DNA of 64,000 nucleotides from Sclerotinia nivalis (Eukaryota; Ascomycota; Leotiomycetes; Helotiales; Sclerotiniaceae): assembly GCA_029531795.1 (NCBI GenBank), contig JAPEIS010000006.1, positions 744,001 through 808,000 of the forward strand, in the 5' to 3' direction. Made by a program: the position numbers and the translations under genes. The notes beneath the pieces were generated by a model, which was given only the letters and a program-made list of their open reading frames with translations, was not told the DNA's origin and made no database searches. This document shows, piece by piece, positions 24,901 to 37,100 of this stretch. Every line of letters begins with the position of its first letter. The first letter of the stretch is position 1.

Positions 24901-25213
24901 GCCGCAACCTACATTTCCAGGTTTTGATACTTTCCTAATCGAACGTTTCCACCCAGTTTGTTGGGAAGTTCTCCGCGAGCCACACTTCAGACCAATGGTT
25001 GATGCGCAATCCAAGAGCGTATTGAATGAATTAGCGGGGTTGGAACAGGTTATTTATATGAAGACGGGAAATATGTTTGTGGAGCATTTACAAGGAAACT
25101 TCTTTCCAAGTATGGGTGTGGATGGTAGCGGATTTATTAAGAGTATGGTGGAGAGCCCAGAAAGAAAGGGGTTGGCGACATTTTTGCAGAATTGGTTGAA
25201 AGGGAGGGCTTAA
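21975..25213 (+). CDS. LOS1: Exportin-T (tRNA nuclear exporter, Los1/Xpo-t)
   Basis: Three exons: a 12-bp first exon 21975-21986 (MDAQ), then 22104-23643 and 23694-25213; 1,023 residues. It is a karyopherin-beta family exporter that carries tRNA with Ran-GTP out of the nucleus. The first intron (117 bp) joins MDAQ to IEKAIEIAWDPRSD, the expected N-terminal HEAT helix. The second (GTGAGA...TACAG) joins MVESG to IASFNHPAISLQYMEICVRY. HEAT-type helices run the whole length. Los1-typical stretches include YKEGWESFIRDFLSF, FHPVCWEVLREPHFRPMVDA and the C-terminal GLATFLQNWLKGRA. The length agrees with fungal Los1 (about 1,000-1,100 residues). The tiny first exon is easy to miss, and an annotation starting at 22257 would lose about 48 residues. 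Confidence 0.95.
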
Positions 25214-26263
25214 GGTAGTACGTTCCCTGCGCGAGGGCCAGGAGCGATGAATGCAACAGGACAGTGAGGTTTCGTTGACATCGAGGTTGAGTTAGGGATT
25301 TATTGATTGTTAGACGGAAGGAAGGGAGGAGAGGTATCATTGCATTTTCGTATGGCGTTGGACTGGATCATTATATCATGGTTGGCCGGTGATTGAAACG
25401 AAACTTAAAACTATACCACGAATGGACATGCAGTTATTGGGGATGGAGGAAATAAATATCATGATCCTTTCAATCGGACTTTAGGTTGAAACGACGCTTT
25501 GGAAGAGGGTGTGGCTCGACTTGAAGTTGTTGCTTAAGTTCCAAATTCGTGGATGGAATGAAGGGATGTGCTTGTTATTCCTTGAGAGGATTCAATAAAC
25601 GATTCTTAAGAAGAAAAAAGTAAAATCATTATACTCATTTGCAGACATGCAAGCGTATACGAGGTTGTGTTGAAGAATGAGATGAGAATTGGATGGCACA
25701 GAGTTGTATGATTCGAGGATGCGGTAGTAGGAAGAAATAGGACGGGGTGGAAATGGGAAGGGGAAAGAGGAAAAAATGGCGGCTGGGTAGGGTGTATATT
25801 GAAGTGATGTTTGAGTGCAATGGGTTAGATATATAGATTTGACGTATCGGTTAGGCTAGGCTAGGTTAATCTAGGCAAATCTAGGTATTAACTGGTTTCG
25901 TCGCACACCCTCGTAGTGAATTTTGTTTATTTCGTTCTATTCTGACCCTGTGATCAAACTATTCCTTAACTTCTACCTTGAGATCGACTGTAGAAGAACC
26001 TCAAGTGAGCTTCAAGAGAGTAGCTATCTCCGAAACCGAGTTAGGAATTCAGCTGCCTCTCGCGCACAGTGATAGCAATTGAATTGTCCTCCGCCAAGCT
26101 CGCTTACCAACGTAATTTTGAATCATCTTCGCATGTTTTAGCTCGATGACATCAATGAATTGTTCGTGTTACGCGAATTTGAATTGAGCCCATTTAGATC
26201 ACCTGTTTTCATGGAAGCCACTGCTAAATTCTCAACTACTGTACAAAATCCGACGTTCAAAGT
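25214..26263. other. Intergenic spacer, exportin-T / P450 pseudogene
   Basis: No gene seen. A short TAGGCTAGG/TCTAGG-type repetitive patch lies at about 25850-25890. This is where intact housekeeping genes give way to broken accessory genes. Confidence 0.4.
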
Positions 26264-28262
26264 CTACTCAGTTCTTGATCTGAAAACCAACTTCAAGTCT
26301 CCTGGCTGAGCAGTAAAAGTATCACGCAGGTCATCTAAAACCCCTCTGCCATTCTCACCAGGTGCTAGGGCAATTTCAAATTTGGTAACTAACAGTGCAA
26401 TTAGTGATTCGGAGCTCCATTAAACCAATGTTCTTACCAGGGCATGAATGGCGGCCTAAATTCGAGTTAGCTGCCTGTGAAATGTGGGTTTTTGTCCGGG
26501 AATGCCATCCTGGAAGCAATTTTTCTTTACCTAGATTGAATGGCTGGAACGCTCTGATATCTTTAATCATTTCAGGCTTCTCTGTCCAACGTTCTGGAAT
26601 GAATTCGTTTGCTTTTTCAAAGCAACTTTCTACTATAAATGGTATGTCAGCTTTGACTGGCAAGGCAGCCATGGGGGGCTTTACTTTTGATTGGGCTGCT
26701 TACATCTGCTTATGGTATGCCGTGGGGCTACAATAGTAGTATGAGGGGGGATATATTGACCCTCGACGTACACACCCTCTGGACCGGCCTGTCTGTTTCC
26801 ACCTGTAGGCAGAACGGAGTGAAGCCTTAGAGACTCATTGATGACCGCGTTGAGGTATGGAAGTTCGATCAAAGAATCGTGTGTAAATATGGTTGGAAGA
26901 TTCTTTAGTTCATCGTGTAATTTTCTCTGTATTCCCAAATTCATCGCTAACTCGTAAAATACAAATGTAAGGGATGAAGCAGTGGTGTGACTAGTAATGG
27001 CTCAGCATAATTCCTAAGAGGTGCCTGCGAGCACTCACCTGCCTGCAATAACAACCGCCACTGCATCACCATATATATCGTTCAAATTCATCTCCGCTTC
27101 TCGGTTTCTTTGTGCGTCAATAAACCAATATGATAACTATGCTTGAGTAAGCTTCATTCTACAAGTGTTCAATGGTACTTGGACGCAGAAATCGGGTTTG
27201 TTTGAATCAATCTGTTAGTCACAATATCATTAGTTTAATTCAGTTCCTGTCCAGCAAGTTTCTTCTTACATCAAGACGCCCACTCATATTTTCCTTGCAC
27301 CAGTCTAGCATCTGTTGCCAGCTGTCAGCAGCACCTAGAATCTGGAAGGCGATTTGAGCCAGCCATGGCACGGGTGAAATGGGCCCAAGAATACTCATAC
27401 CATCACTCACTAACTTGGCGCCACTATCCCACTTACCAGACTTCAGCATGTTGAAAGAGTTTGCGAAGGCAAAATCCCCCATGATGCCGAAACTTAAAAA
27501 GCTGAACCATTGGAGAACGTTGACGGCCTGTCCTTGGGATTGTTGAAGATGCTCTTCCAGTTGAAGAGCATACTTTAGGATAACACTTTCATCTTTCCTG
27601 ATTTTGAGGGCTATTGCATATAACATCGTTAGTGTCCTTCTCAAACCGGGAGTGAGCGGTAATTCTTACCATTTGGATTGAAAGCCTTATCCCAAAGCCT
27701 TCGGCGCGCAGTGTACCCGTTCTTTTCCTGAATGGAGTTTAAAACTATAAGTGGTCAAAGTATATCATACCACGATGATTTTACGCAAGCAGTTCCCGTG
27801 CCACCGATGACTTGGAAAACCCCAGGTTCGAACACGGTTACTTCGCTGGGTCCTAGATCAGAATAAGTAAACTAGATATCGCCGCTCGCTGGCAAGATTA
27901 AAATTCCCTTACCTGTACGCACGATGCTGCCATAGCGTTCATACAGTTCTTGAAGAAATAGATGGTTCTTCGAATCAAGGATATGTAATGCGTGCCACAG
28001 CTTGGAGACTCTACCCAGCCGGGGACCAGGAAATGATCGAAGGAGATGAAATATAGTGCGGTAAACGATTATACTAGTAAACAACGCCGTGATATTCGCT
28101 GCAGAAAACGAGAGTAGCTGCCGCTAGTGCGGCTAGCAGAATTGCCGGAGCATGGAGATGGTGCTCTCCACGTATGAAATATAGGAGGTGAGAAGCAATA
28201 CCCGCAATCGCTGCCCCTCCTATCTTGGTAGCTAGCATAGCTTCGGAAAGGAAAGTTAACAT
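26264..28262 (-). pseudogene. Cytochrome P450, inactivated
   Basis: A full-length fungal P450 can be followed from an N-terminal membrane anchor (MLTFLSEAMLATKIGGAAIA) through LLRSFPGPRLGRVSKLWH to the I-helix AGSHTTASSLTFVFYEL. It continues through the ExxR helix (NAVINESLRLHSVLP), PERW and the haem loop FNLGRHSCPGKN, then a C-terminus ending KLVFRSRTE at 26264. Introns are recognisable between these blocks. Three lesions break it: a 1-bp frameshift in the anchor region near 28110-28135; a TGA at 27755-27757 where the family has Trp (W-Y-D-x-L-W-P); and a 1-bp frameshift near 26400, just after GLMELRI. Reading the TGA region as an intron does not rescue the frame. The haem-binding Cys itself survives. 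Substrate is unknown. It probably belonged with the prenyltransferase and A-T-R genes downstream. Confidence 0.85.
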
Positions 28263-30441
28263 TGTGAGAGCTTCGAAATGTCACGTAGGTGAATCTTAAA
28301 GATACAAAGAAAAAACTGTATTACCGCTCTGGTTTTAAAACAGTTATGAACGCTGTCATTGATGTAGTGACAGTGAGGGGAACCTTCGAAAAATTGTTTG
28401 AGCTGCAGATGCCCCACCACCCTTGATCATTTCGTTCCATTCTAGACCTGCCTTGAAAATGCCGAAATGTCAGCAGCGCCGAATATGTTGTGGAATGTTG
28501 CGCATTATCTACGAGCTTGGGTGAGCTCATACATGAACGACGCAAAAGGGGTGAGGTAAAAACTGCAAAACCGGCATTCGGTAAATTCGCACCTTGTTTG
28601 CAATGGCTCCTCAATTAATATTGGTACTGCGTCGCTGAATATAATAGCTCGCCGCAAGTGCGTCTAAAATTAGGTATCTAGACTGCGGGTAATGGAACAA
28701 TGTTCAAGGCCGGCGGCCGACAGATGTTCCGCACACCATACTATACACGGATGTAATCCTGTCGGATTCACATCTCCGACGAACAAATTAAGACCATTTC
28801 CACAGATCCACTGATTAAAGGGTTTCATTATTGGTTGTATTATTGGAGATACCGGTGTATTAATTGGATGTACTCGGATGCAGTTTGTTGGAAGCTGCTT
28901 CATGTGGTAGCCTTTGCATGATCCAACCCCGCCACCAGTCCTAAATGTTGATACGATGCCATGCTGCCGCGCCTTCGATGAAGGTTTTCCGATCGATAAC
29001 GTACTCGTGTCGCTAGAGAATATGCATAGTTGTGTAGACTTCCCAGGATCATCTATTGGCGTACAAAGAAGCGTTCTGAGCTTAAAGAAGAGCATACCGC
29101 TGCAAAATTGGTATCACGGCGCTGGGTAGGTACTATAATGTGATATTCTGTTGTGGATACACACACACATTCAGGTGGTTATATCTTCAACCGGCACAGG
29201 TATAAACCCGTCGCGATTGTTTGTAGAACGCTATACGGGTAACTTCGGAGAATCTCTGAAGGGGAAAGAAAGGTTAAGAAAAGAAAAGAAAAGAAAAAGA
29301 TCCTTAAGCTTTGCCCTTGAGCACTCGAATAGATGTTCGTACTTTAGATAATAATCTATGAGAATGGATTAAAAACTCTACTAATGTCAAAAATCAAACG
29401 TTTCAAAAGTAGTTAAATCATCTTGATCTGTATCTAATTTAATATCTTCTTCTAAGAGATAAAAAAACTACTTCAGAAATATTAGAAATCGAATTTGTTA
29501 TTAAAATATCACAATAAATATTGACCAGCTGTATATAGGAATAAATATTTTACTTAGCTGATAATTTTTTTGGGGGTTTTTATTTATAAAATAAATCTAT
29601 AAAAGAATCTTAATAATCTAGTTGAGTTATATATAACTTTTAGTTCTATTTCGCGATGAATTACTACTATTAGTAATTAGAAGAATACTTATTCGACTAC
29701 TTCATTGTTATCTATTATATAATACCAACAGAACTTTTCGATTGGATCTCTAGAGAAAGCCAAGACGGCGAGGCTCACAGAATAATCGTTGAGCATTTTA
29801 ATGAGGGGTAATCTCACGCCTCCGTCTCCATGCCGTATCATCACATCTGCTGACGTTTGTACTAACAAGGCCCTGCATAACTTCATTTGAGGTCAGACAG
29901 GGAATCTGAGCCAGGGTTCTTTTTGTTGATACTGTTCTGCAATTTCTTAAAGTAGGAGTTGGTTCGGTTCGTTTCAGGTTTAGTACCGAGGGGCGTTACA
30001 AAGTGAGCCAAAGAAATATCTTCTGTCATGTACAGGGTAATCGTACCGCACTCCAAGAAGTCGAGATCCCTTCGAAGAACCTCTGAATGTCCTAATCCTT
30101 CACACAAACAAAAATTCTCAAAGCCCGGGATTGTAGAGACAAAGTATTCATGCCCAAATTAGACACCAGGGAACCTTTCCAGCATGTGAATTTGTGAGGT
30201 CAAAACTCAAGTATTTTGAGCTTCAAAATTTAGCCGAAAACCCCGTTTTTAATTGGATTTCAATTTATAAGACAAAGAAAGCGAGCTCTCGAAACTTCCG
30301 TGACCTAATATATCTTGCTGTGCTATAGTTCAATGACCCTGATAATCTCACTCAAACAGATATCCCCACCCACAATCACCCTAGCGAAGTTCTCCGATGC
30401 ACGCACTGCGAAAATATCCAAGCCAAAGAAAAAGACAGGAT
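28263..30441. other. Intergenic, partly AT-rich
   Basis: No supported gene. Open frames at 28321-28614 and 28670-29095 (minus) have no family resemblance. At 29689-30107 (minus) two open frames meet end to end and may be remains of one coding region, but I do not recognise it. A purine AAAGA tract lies near 29275. Confidence 0.35.
29380..29690. other. AT-rich block, RIP-like composition
   Basis: Base composition shifts abruptly to mostly A and T with many TA steps and few CG steps, as in fungal repeats mutated by RIP. No element can be named. Confidence 0.5.
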
Positions 30442-31878
30442 TTAAGCCGAGCTTGTTGCGTTGACCGTTGTTGCCTCAAAAGATACAGTTCTCATGATAC
30501 TTGAATGCGGCACACCATTTCCATCAGAGAAAGCCCTACTCCCTTCGTGTGGTTTCCCATCATGCAACTCGATATAATCTTGAGATCTCACTATTCTCTC
30601 CTCAGACCCACCCAAGTCGAAGTCGATGCTACCGTGCTGATATGGACGTGATTGCTCTGATTGAACTTTTTGCGTCCGGCATCGGCCTGATCTGTATGCA
30701 CATAACCTTTGGTTTCTTCTTTGCCTCTGACAAATTTGAAAAACCTCGGGAAAATCGGGAAGCATGCTGCCATGATAACAGTTGTAAATTCAACCAGACT
30801 ATTTGTGTTCACAAGGCGTCAGCAAAAGTCCACACAAGTACTTGAGTGTTGAGAATGCTTACGCCCATAGGCCGACTGGAGAGATTGCATAGGCCACATC
30901 TTCGGTCAAAGTAAGCTTTACGCTATATACGAGGCGAATTATGCTAGAGATACAAGCACGAGGTGACGTTAGCGGAACCGTTCAATGAACAAGAATACAT
31001 TGTCGAACAATACTCCTGTTCCAAAACCCGCGCCAACAGTCAATTTCCTTTTTAAGGGTATTCTCAGACTCCAGACGACTACCAAAGGAAGTATCAGGAT
31101 CGAGAGATCCGAGACTATGTTGAAAACTGATGTAGCCAAAATGGATCCGTTAATAGAAATACAAGTGCCTGGGAGTGATGGATCGGTGATCTTGGCTCTG
31201 GGAACGCAAGCCAAAATGAATGCTACGAATATGCTGAAGTAAAAGGCACCATTGAGGCCAAGAAGGGTTATAAAAGACCAATATACAAAGTTTTTGGCGT
31301 TTGCGGTGAAAATTTGCATCAGTTGCAGAATGACAGATGCCTTCGCAGCAAACATTGCTGGGCCATAGATTATCTCGAGAATGTTGGACAGCTGCAGTCG
31401 TTAATCCGTGAGGACTAAATCTAAGGATAAGGTAAAAACTTACAAGTATAACATCCATCAATCCCGTTACAGAGACATCCCACTGATGGCTTCCTTGAAC
31501 CACCTTCCGTGCGGCAAGCATCACTCCACAGAAAGAAGCGAAACCAAACTAAATTCTCAATTAATCGATGTCCCTGGCAATAATATGCGATAAAGACAAA
31601 GAGATCTGGGATTTGTGCATACCCCGGCAAAAATCGTGAAGTCTACAGTTGTTAGATAGTGTTAAAGCATTGAGTTTTACTCGATACTCACAATCTTCAA
31701 GACGCATTTCCTTGAAAAGGTATGCCTTGGTGAGAGTCCGAATAAAAATGCATACTGTTGTAAGTGTCAAACAGACGACGCTGGTGACTATCAGGTTTGG
31801 CTGGCGAGTATATGGATCAACGAGATCAGGCGTTATGCCCATTGGAGGCTCCAAGGCAGGTGTGGTGTTTGGATCCAT
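30442..31878 (-). pseudogene. Rhodopsin-like (SAT4/PTH11-type) integral membrane protein, frame broken
   Basis: Exons 31878-31692, 31642-31623 (20 bp), 31548-31444 and 31391 onward encode a seven-helix fungal membrane protein of the 'Rhodopsin_4' family. Landmarks are YTRQPNLIVTSVVCLTLTTV, MRLEDYFTIFAG (built across the first intron), FGFASFCGVMLAARKV, IYGPAMFAAKASVILQLMQI, GTCISINGSILATSVFNI and SDLSILILPLVVVWSLRIPL. Then IIRLVYSVKLTLTEDVAYAI is reached only by assuming a 47-bp intron with a GTTCAT donor; the joint gives unusual residues (VLFDNVFF). In the cytoplasmic tail a 1-bp shift near 30640 is needed to pass from KKFNQSNH to GSIDFDLGGSEERIVRSQDY and on to the family-like end SIMRTVSFEATTV. 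No intron fits there. Members lie in secondary-metabolite clusters or act as receptors. I call it a pseudogene, with sequence error as the alternative. Confidence 0.65.
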
Positions 31879-32899
31879 CGTAATAGAGACAAAATGATGA
31901 GAACGATGTGGGGGGAAGAATCATTGGTAAACTCAGATGGGATTGTGGAGGATATACCCCATGGTAATGGATGTTGCTACATTTTAAAAACAGAGTTGAA
32001 AAAACAACCCAGGATTAATTTAGGAGGATTTTACATTCGAATATGGAAACTTTTGGAAGAACATGCGAGGTAGCATTACTCTTAATTCTCTGACCAAACA
32101 CGTTCTGTCCACAAGGCGGAAGCTGAACCCACTCTAACGGCTAATGAGGTGGTTTGATCTTCCTTCTATTGATGAAATTTGCGGCGCAGGCCTTTTCAAT
32201 ATGTCCAGACATTCTTCAATCTGTCCCCTCGCCGCCTATGTGCTTCATCACCTCCTGAGTATTGATGATATGCAGGGATCAAAGTAGCACATCAAAACAT
32301 GGTTGCATGAATAAATCGCTGCATTGAAGAGGGGATACTATGAATTGCCCCAACAAGGGAAGAATAATTGCGCTGTCTTATCTTAGTGGAATTAGCCGTC
32401 ATATCCGAATTTCAGCTTTCCATTAAGTGATTAGGTTTGGAGCTCAGTGTCATAATTCAATGAATTGTGACAGACAAGTCGAATGCGAGCTCGATCCCTT
32501 GAGATTGAGATTGCAACTTCGCAATTTGCGAATTGGATGATATAGTCACCAACAACTAACTGCAGCAATAATTTTTGCTGTGCCTTATTGGATTGATAAT
32601 AGTAGATCTTCCTTGATTTGACATTGCCAATGTAGCAGGCGAGGCGTTACACAGATATCACAAGTTGCGGCGCCGCTTGTATCGTTAATATTAAATGGTG
32701 CTTACTTGCCTGATCTGTCGGGGAGCATGATCTCTGCATGCTCATACTCGGACGAATAACCGCCAAGCGTAGGAATTTTAAGCCGTGGCTTTGTTGCGCA
32801 GTATAAGCACTGAGCCAAACTGATCGTCAAGTGGTCGGCGTCGTCATGACGGTTGGCTTCGCTTACTGTAAGCAATTACGGTTCACACCGTGTCGGTGC
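31879..32899. other. Intergenic spacer, no gene seen
   Basis: About 1 kb without a supported frame. A 10-bp T run at about 32903 marks the point where prenyltransferase similarity ends. Confidence 0.4.
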
Positions 32900-33292
32900 C
32901 ATTTTTTTTTTTGGCTAAAATTGCTACTATTACCCCTTAAGCAAATATTAATACTATCTTCCTCGATGGCGTCTAGTAGGGTTAGCTGTTGACATTGAAT
33001 GGTAAAAGTGCCAGCAAGACCCAGATTAAAGTGATAGGAAAGGAAAGCGGCAGAGAATACCGGTCGTCAAGGGATTGTCATTGGTAGTAAGATGCGCACC
33101 GGACAGTGCGTTGAATAAACCCCAGATAGAAGTTGGGAGGAGAATAGTCTTCATATCGCTAAATGTAAAGAGCCAAACGGGATATAGGTGATATCTCGCA
33201 GACCGCCAAGCAGATTTAGCGTCAAATTCCTGTTGTGGTATTGGCTCTCCAGTGCTGTTTGCTCTGCCCATTTCTTTGATTTCAGTCTTCAT
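32900..33292 (-). pseudogene. UbiA-family prenyltransferase, 5' fragment
   Basis: The frame from 33292 reads MKTEIKEMGRANSTG... then SARYHLYPVWLFTFSDMKTI and WGLFNALSGAHLTTN, the N-terminus of fungal UbiA-type aromatic or terpenoid prenyltransferases. It hits a TAA at about 33026. Similarity goes on in other frames: LIWVLLALLPFNVNS, then after two stops DAIEEDSINICLRG, where intact members have the pattern DxxxEDxxNKPWRP, part of the first Asp-rich prenyl-diphosphate site. Nothing recognisable follows below about 32900, so the catalytic core after the first motif is missing. Such enzymes usually sit beside P450s in meroterpenoid or terpenoid clusters. The family is clear to me by pattern; the precise substrate is not. 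Confidence 0.7.
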
Positions 33293-34124
33293 ATCTACTT
33301 GTTTTGGTGTTTTGCGGGGAAGCTAATTAGATCTGTAAACAGAGAGGGTTTGCTTTGAGTTCTGAGGCTTGTCTTGAAGGTGGAAAGATTGGTGGTGGAA
33401 AGGATTAATATAGCTGTGGCCCTCTACGGCTCAGCTAGGTTTCTTGAGAAGAATCATGATATCGTGTCTTCTGCGAATAACTTTTGATACATGCGATTTC
33501 CCATGTCGAATATCTAGGCCAGCATTTTGAGTCAAGGTTTCTTGATTTTCTTACTCGGACAGCACATATACTATCAAATAGACAATCGTAAATGTAGAAG
33601 TACTAAGAACTTATAGTAAGAGTAATTCCTAAAAAGTAAAATAATCTTTTAGTATAAAGATAGAAGAAGATTAATTACTTTAAAGAAGTACATACATTGG
33701 CGGGGTAAACAACGCTAAGCCACATTGATCATAGCTCTAACCTTATATGCTGCGGCTAACTTCCATCGCCTTATGTTCTGAAAACTACAGGCCGTATTGA
33801 ATTAGCTCATTCACCGGCTCCCTTTACTTTTTGATTAATTAATAAGAGTAGGCACACAGATTGCCGCCGCAATGTTGCGTCAAGTATTGATATGCACATG
33901 CACAAGTTTGCAATTCACTGCCACTCGGAAAGTTTCGAGCAATTTCAAACATCCTCATGTAATGTACTACCACCGTACTGCAGAACCGAGCTTTTTGGCT
34001 CTGAGAATTTGCCGAAAAACGCCTCCCCTCGGTCTAACTGCTCGATCAACTCTACATATAAGTTGAATCAAAAGTACAAGTTCTCGTTCCCAATCTTCAG
34101 ATTTCACTCAAATTTCATCTTCAA
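33293..34124. other. Intergenic spacer between UbiA relic and A-T-R pseudogene
   Basis: Divergent promoter position for two broken genes. The section at about 33560-33700 is AT-rich. No gene seen; open frames at 33872-34257 overlap the A-T-R start in other frames. Confidence 0.4.
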
Positions 34125-37100
34125 ATGGCTTCTTCTACCCTCATTCCTCATCGCCGGGGTATGGCGCCAGGCTACTCCACCAAACCCTCGACTACTTGTC
34201 GAGAGTTTCCCCGGACAGGCTTTACTCTTCGATTCCAAACTCTTCTGGTTTGTCTGAGGGATTTCACGATGTCACTTTCCAAGATATGGCTCGTTGCTCG
34301 GATTTCATTGCAAATTGGATCCAAGACAATATAGGCAGAAGTACAAGCTTTGAAACGATCTGCTATATTGGCGCACCGGACCTTCGAAGCGTTGCTGTTT
34401 TCTTCGGCGCATTGAAATGCGAATATAAAGTAAGTGAAATTTTTTCAATAGCAAAAAAGTGCTAAATTATTCCAAGGTTCTTTTCCCTTCACCCCGAAAC
34501 CCTCCCGCTACAAACGCGTCTCTGCTAGAACAGACTCAATGTTTGATTGTTCTTCATGCGGAAGAGGCCGCTCCTATCGTGAAGCAATTGCACAGTCTCA
34601 GACCAGAGGCTCGATGCTTGGCCGTCCCTTCTTTTCAGACCATTCTGGCTGGTGATGGAAGAGTTTTCTCATATGACGAGCAAACATTTCAAATGGCAAA
34701 GAACAACCCTATTGTAGTATTACACTCCTCCGGATCTACAGGCATTCCAAAGCCAATCGCGATGACGCACGGTACATTTGCAGTCTTAGACAATGAGCGT
34801 AATCTCCCTAAGGTTCCTGGACGCAAAAACCGAGACTTTTCTGTCTGGGGTTTCCAGGGTGGCGGAAAGTTCTATCATGTCTTTCCATATTTTTACCTCG
34901 CGGGATTTCTTTCCAACATTGGTTAGTCAATTACTCTTGTTCCAAAACCGAATCCTTTTTTTTCTTACTATGATTTAGTAAACCCTACATTTACAGAGGC
35001 ATCCAGCCCTGTTCTTGGCCCACCTCTTCAACCACCTAGTGGATCTCTGCTCAAACAGATCATGAAGCATCAAAAGCTCCGAGCATTGTACATTCCACCA
35101 GCCATAGCAGAGCAGCTTCTTCAGGAACCAGAAGGCATCGACTTCTTCAGGGGTTTGGACTTTCTATGCTATACTGGTGCCCCATTCTCGCCGAATGCAG
35201 GAAAGCAGTTGGTGGAAGCCACTGAGCTGTGCTCGCTATACGGCTCCACGGAGGCTTTTCAGGTTCCACAACTTGCTCCATCGAAAGATGATTGGGCTTA
35301 TATGGAATGGAATCCCAGCTTCAAGCTGGAGATTGATTGATTGATTAAATTAACGTCTACACTGAGTCTAAGACTATCTAAGACGGCTGGAGGCTCTTTC
35401 AAACCCCTAACAGGTAACATAATGAAGGTAAGCTGGCTTATGGGCCTGGCTAAATACATAATTTGAACGATTGAGATGGACTCAATCTTTTGAATTGAAT
35501 GGAGGAAGTGAAAACTAATCCTGGGGAATGATCCCGTTCAAGCTGGAGATGAAGCCATCTGAAGACGAGAATGGAGCATATGAAATGGTTCTATTCACCG
35601 ATGAAAGTACAGAGGGTATGTCCGCCTTGAACCATAATCTTCCCGGTACAAGAGAGTGGCGAACAAAGGATCTTTTCAGGCCCCATCCAACGAAGCAAAA
35701 CCTGTGGAGTTATTATGGACGCAGAGATGATATAATCGTACTATCTAATAGTGAAAAGTTCAATCCCGTTCCTATGGAGTTAATGGTTCAAGGCTATCCG
35801 TTGCTCGCAGGTGCTCTGATCATAGGAAATGGAAGAGTACGTGCGAGTCTCCTTTTGGAGCCTAAGCCGCACGTTCAAGGCAATGAAAGGATATCATTGA
35901 TTGAGACTCTCTGGCCGCGTGTTGAGGAAGCCAACGCATTGGTGCCTGGCCATGGACGTATCCTCAAATTAAACATCATCATTGCCGACAAGCCATTTTC
36001 ACGGGCGGGAAAGGGAACCATTGTACGAAAGCTTACGGAAAAGACTTTCGAAGAAGAGATCAATGCCTTGTACAGCCAGACAAATCTGCCCCTTTCAACC
36101 AAAATCCCTACGCTCAAAGCTACTTTTGAGCGCGAGTCAGTTCGGCATTTCGTGCGCTCTATCGTTGTCTTTTGTTTTCCAGCTGCTGTGGATGCTACAG
36201 ATGACGAAGACCTGTTTTCTCATGGTTTAGACTCTCAAAATTACTGAGCTGGTAGACATCCTGAAATCTGGAATTGCTGACCAGGCCGGCTCGCCCAACA
36301 TATCATGGCTATCACCAGAGATGATATACCAGAATCCGACCATTGACCAATTGGTTACCGTGTTTTATGACTTTCTGAACTCCAGCAAGATTCCAAATGG
36401 CAGCAACACCCAGGCACGAATTTCGAACATGGAAGATCTTGTTAGAGCCTACACCAGACATTTACCGGCGCGTATTGAACACAGTTCCTCCTTAGCAACA
36501 ACGACTTCCAAGATTTGCGTGGCTCTAACGGGTTAAACTGGCACCTTGGGAACTGTAATTATATCTGCGATGTTGAGAAATGAAATTATATCTCATATCT
36601 ACTGTCTTAACCGTGGCTCTGATGCTAGAGAACGGCAAGAAAGTCTCCTAGTCCGTCGGGGAGTGCCTCAGTATCACTTCTCCAAATTACATTACATGAC
36701 TGTCGGCATCGGTGCACTCAAGCTTGGCTATGCAGAGTCAAGATGTGTTGCGGAGAGCATCCTTGCTGCTGCAAATCAAAATTCGAACAGTACGTATTAT
36801 ATATCCCACTTTCTTTGTTGGTTTCAAATGCAGATCATTTCATGCGAAGTCTTCCATCCTAACATTTTTACTTCCTCTTTTTCATGTCCATTTTAATCTC
36901 CGATTGTCTTAAATCAGGCATTTACTAACTTTCCCTAAAAAAGTTCCGGTCACTATTTTGCGCGTTGGTCAAGTCGGCGGATCGACAAATGCTAACGATC
37001 CTCCTTGGCCTAAACAAGAATGGTTGTACCCCGTGCTCAAAGCATCAAAGTCTCTCGGTCTCATAGCCTCGAAGCTTACGCCCGTTGACTAGATACCTAT

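Noticed and set aside
27714..27760. Reading the P450 TGA as part of an intron (GTATGATATAC...CATTCAG)
   Set aside because: The splice would leave the wrong phase before EKNGYTARRRLW, whereas reading straight through matches the family with one stop in place of Trp.
28321..29129. Open frames on both strands between the P450 and the AT-rich block
   Set aside because: Overlapping frames on opposite strands, no recognisable domain, no splice partners.
29689..30107. Two abutting minus-strand frames that might be one decayed gene (VRLPLIKMLNDYSVSLAVLA)
   Set aside because: The two frames touch at about 29883 and read like protein, but I cannot assign a family, so no pseudogene is called.
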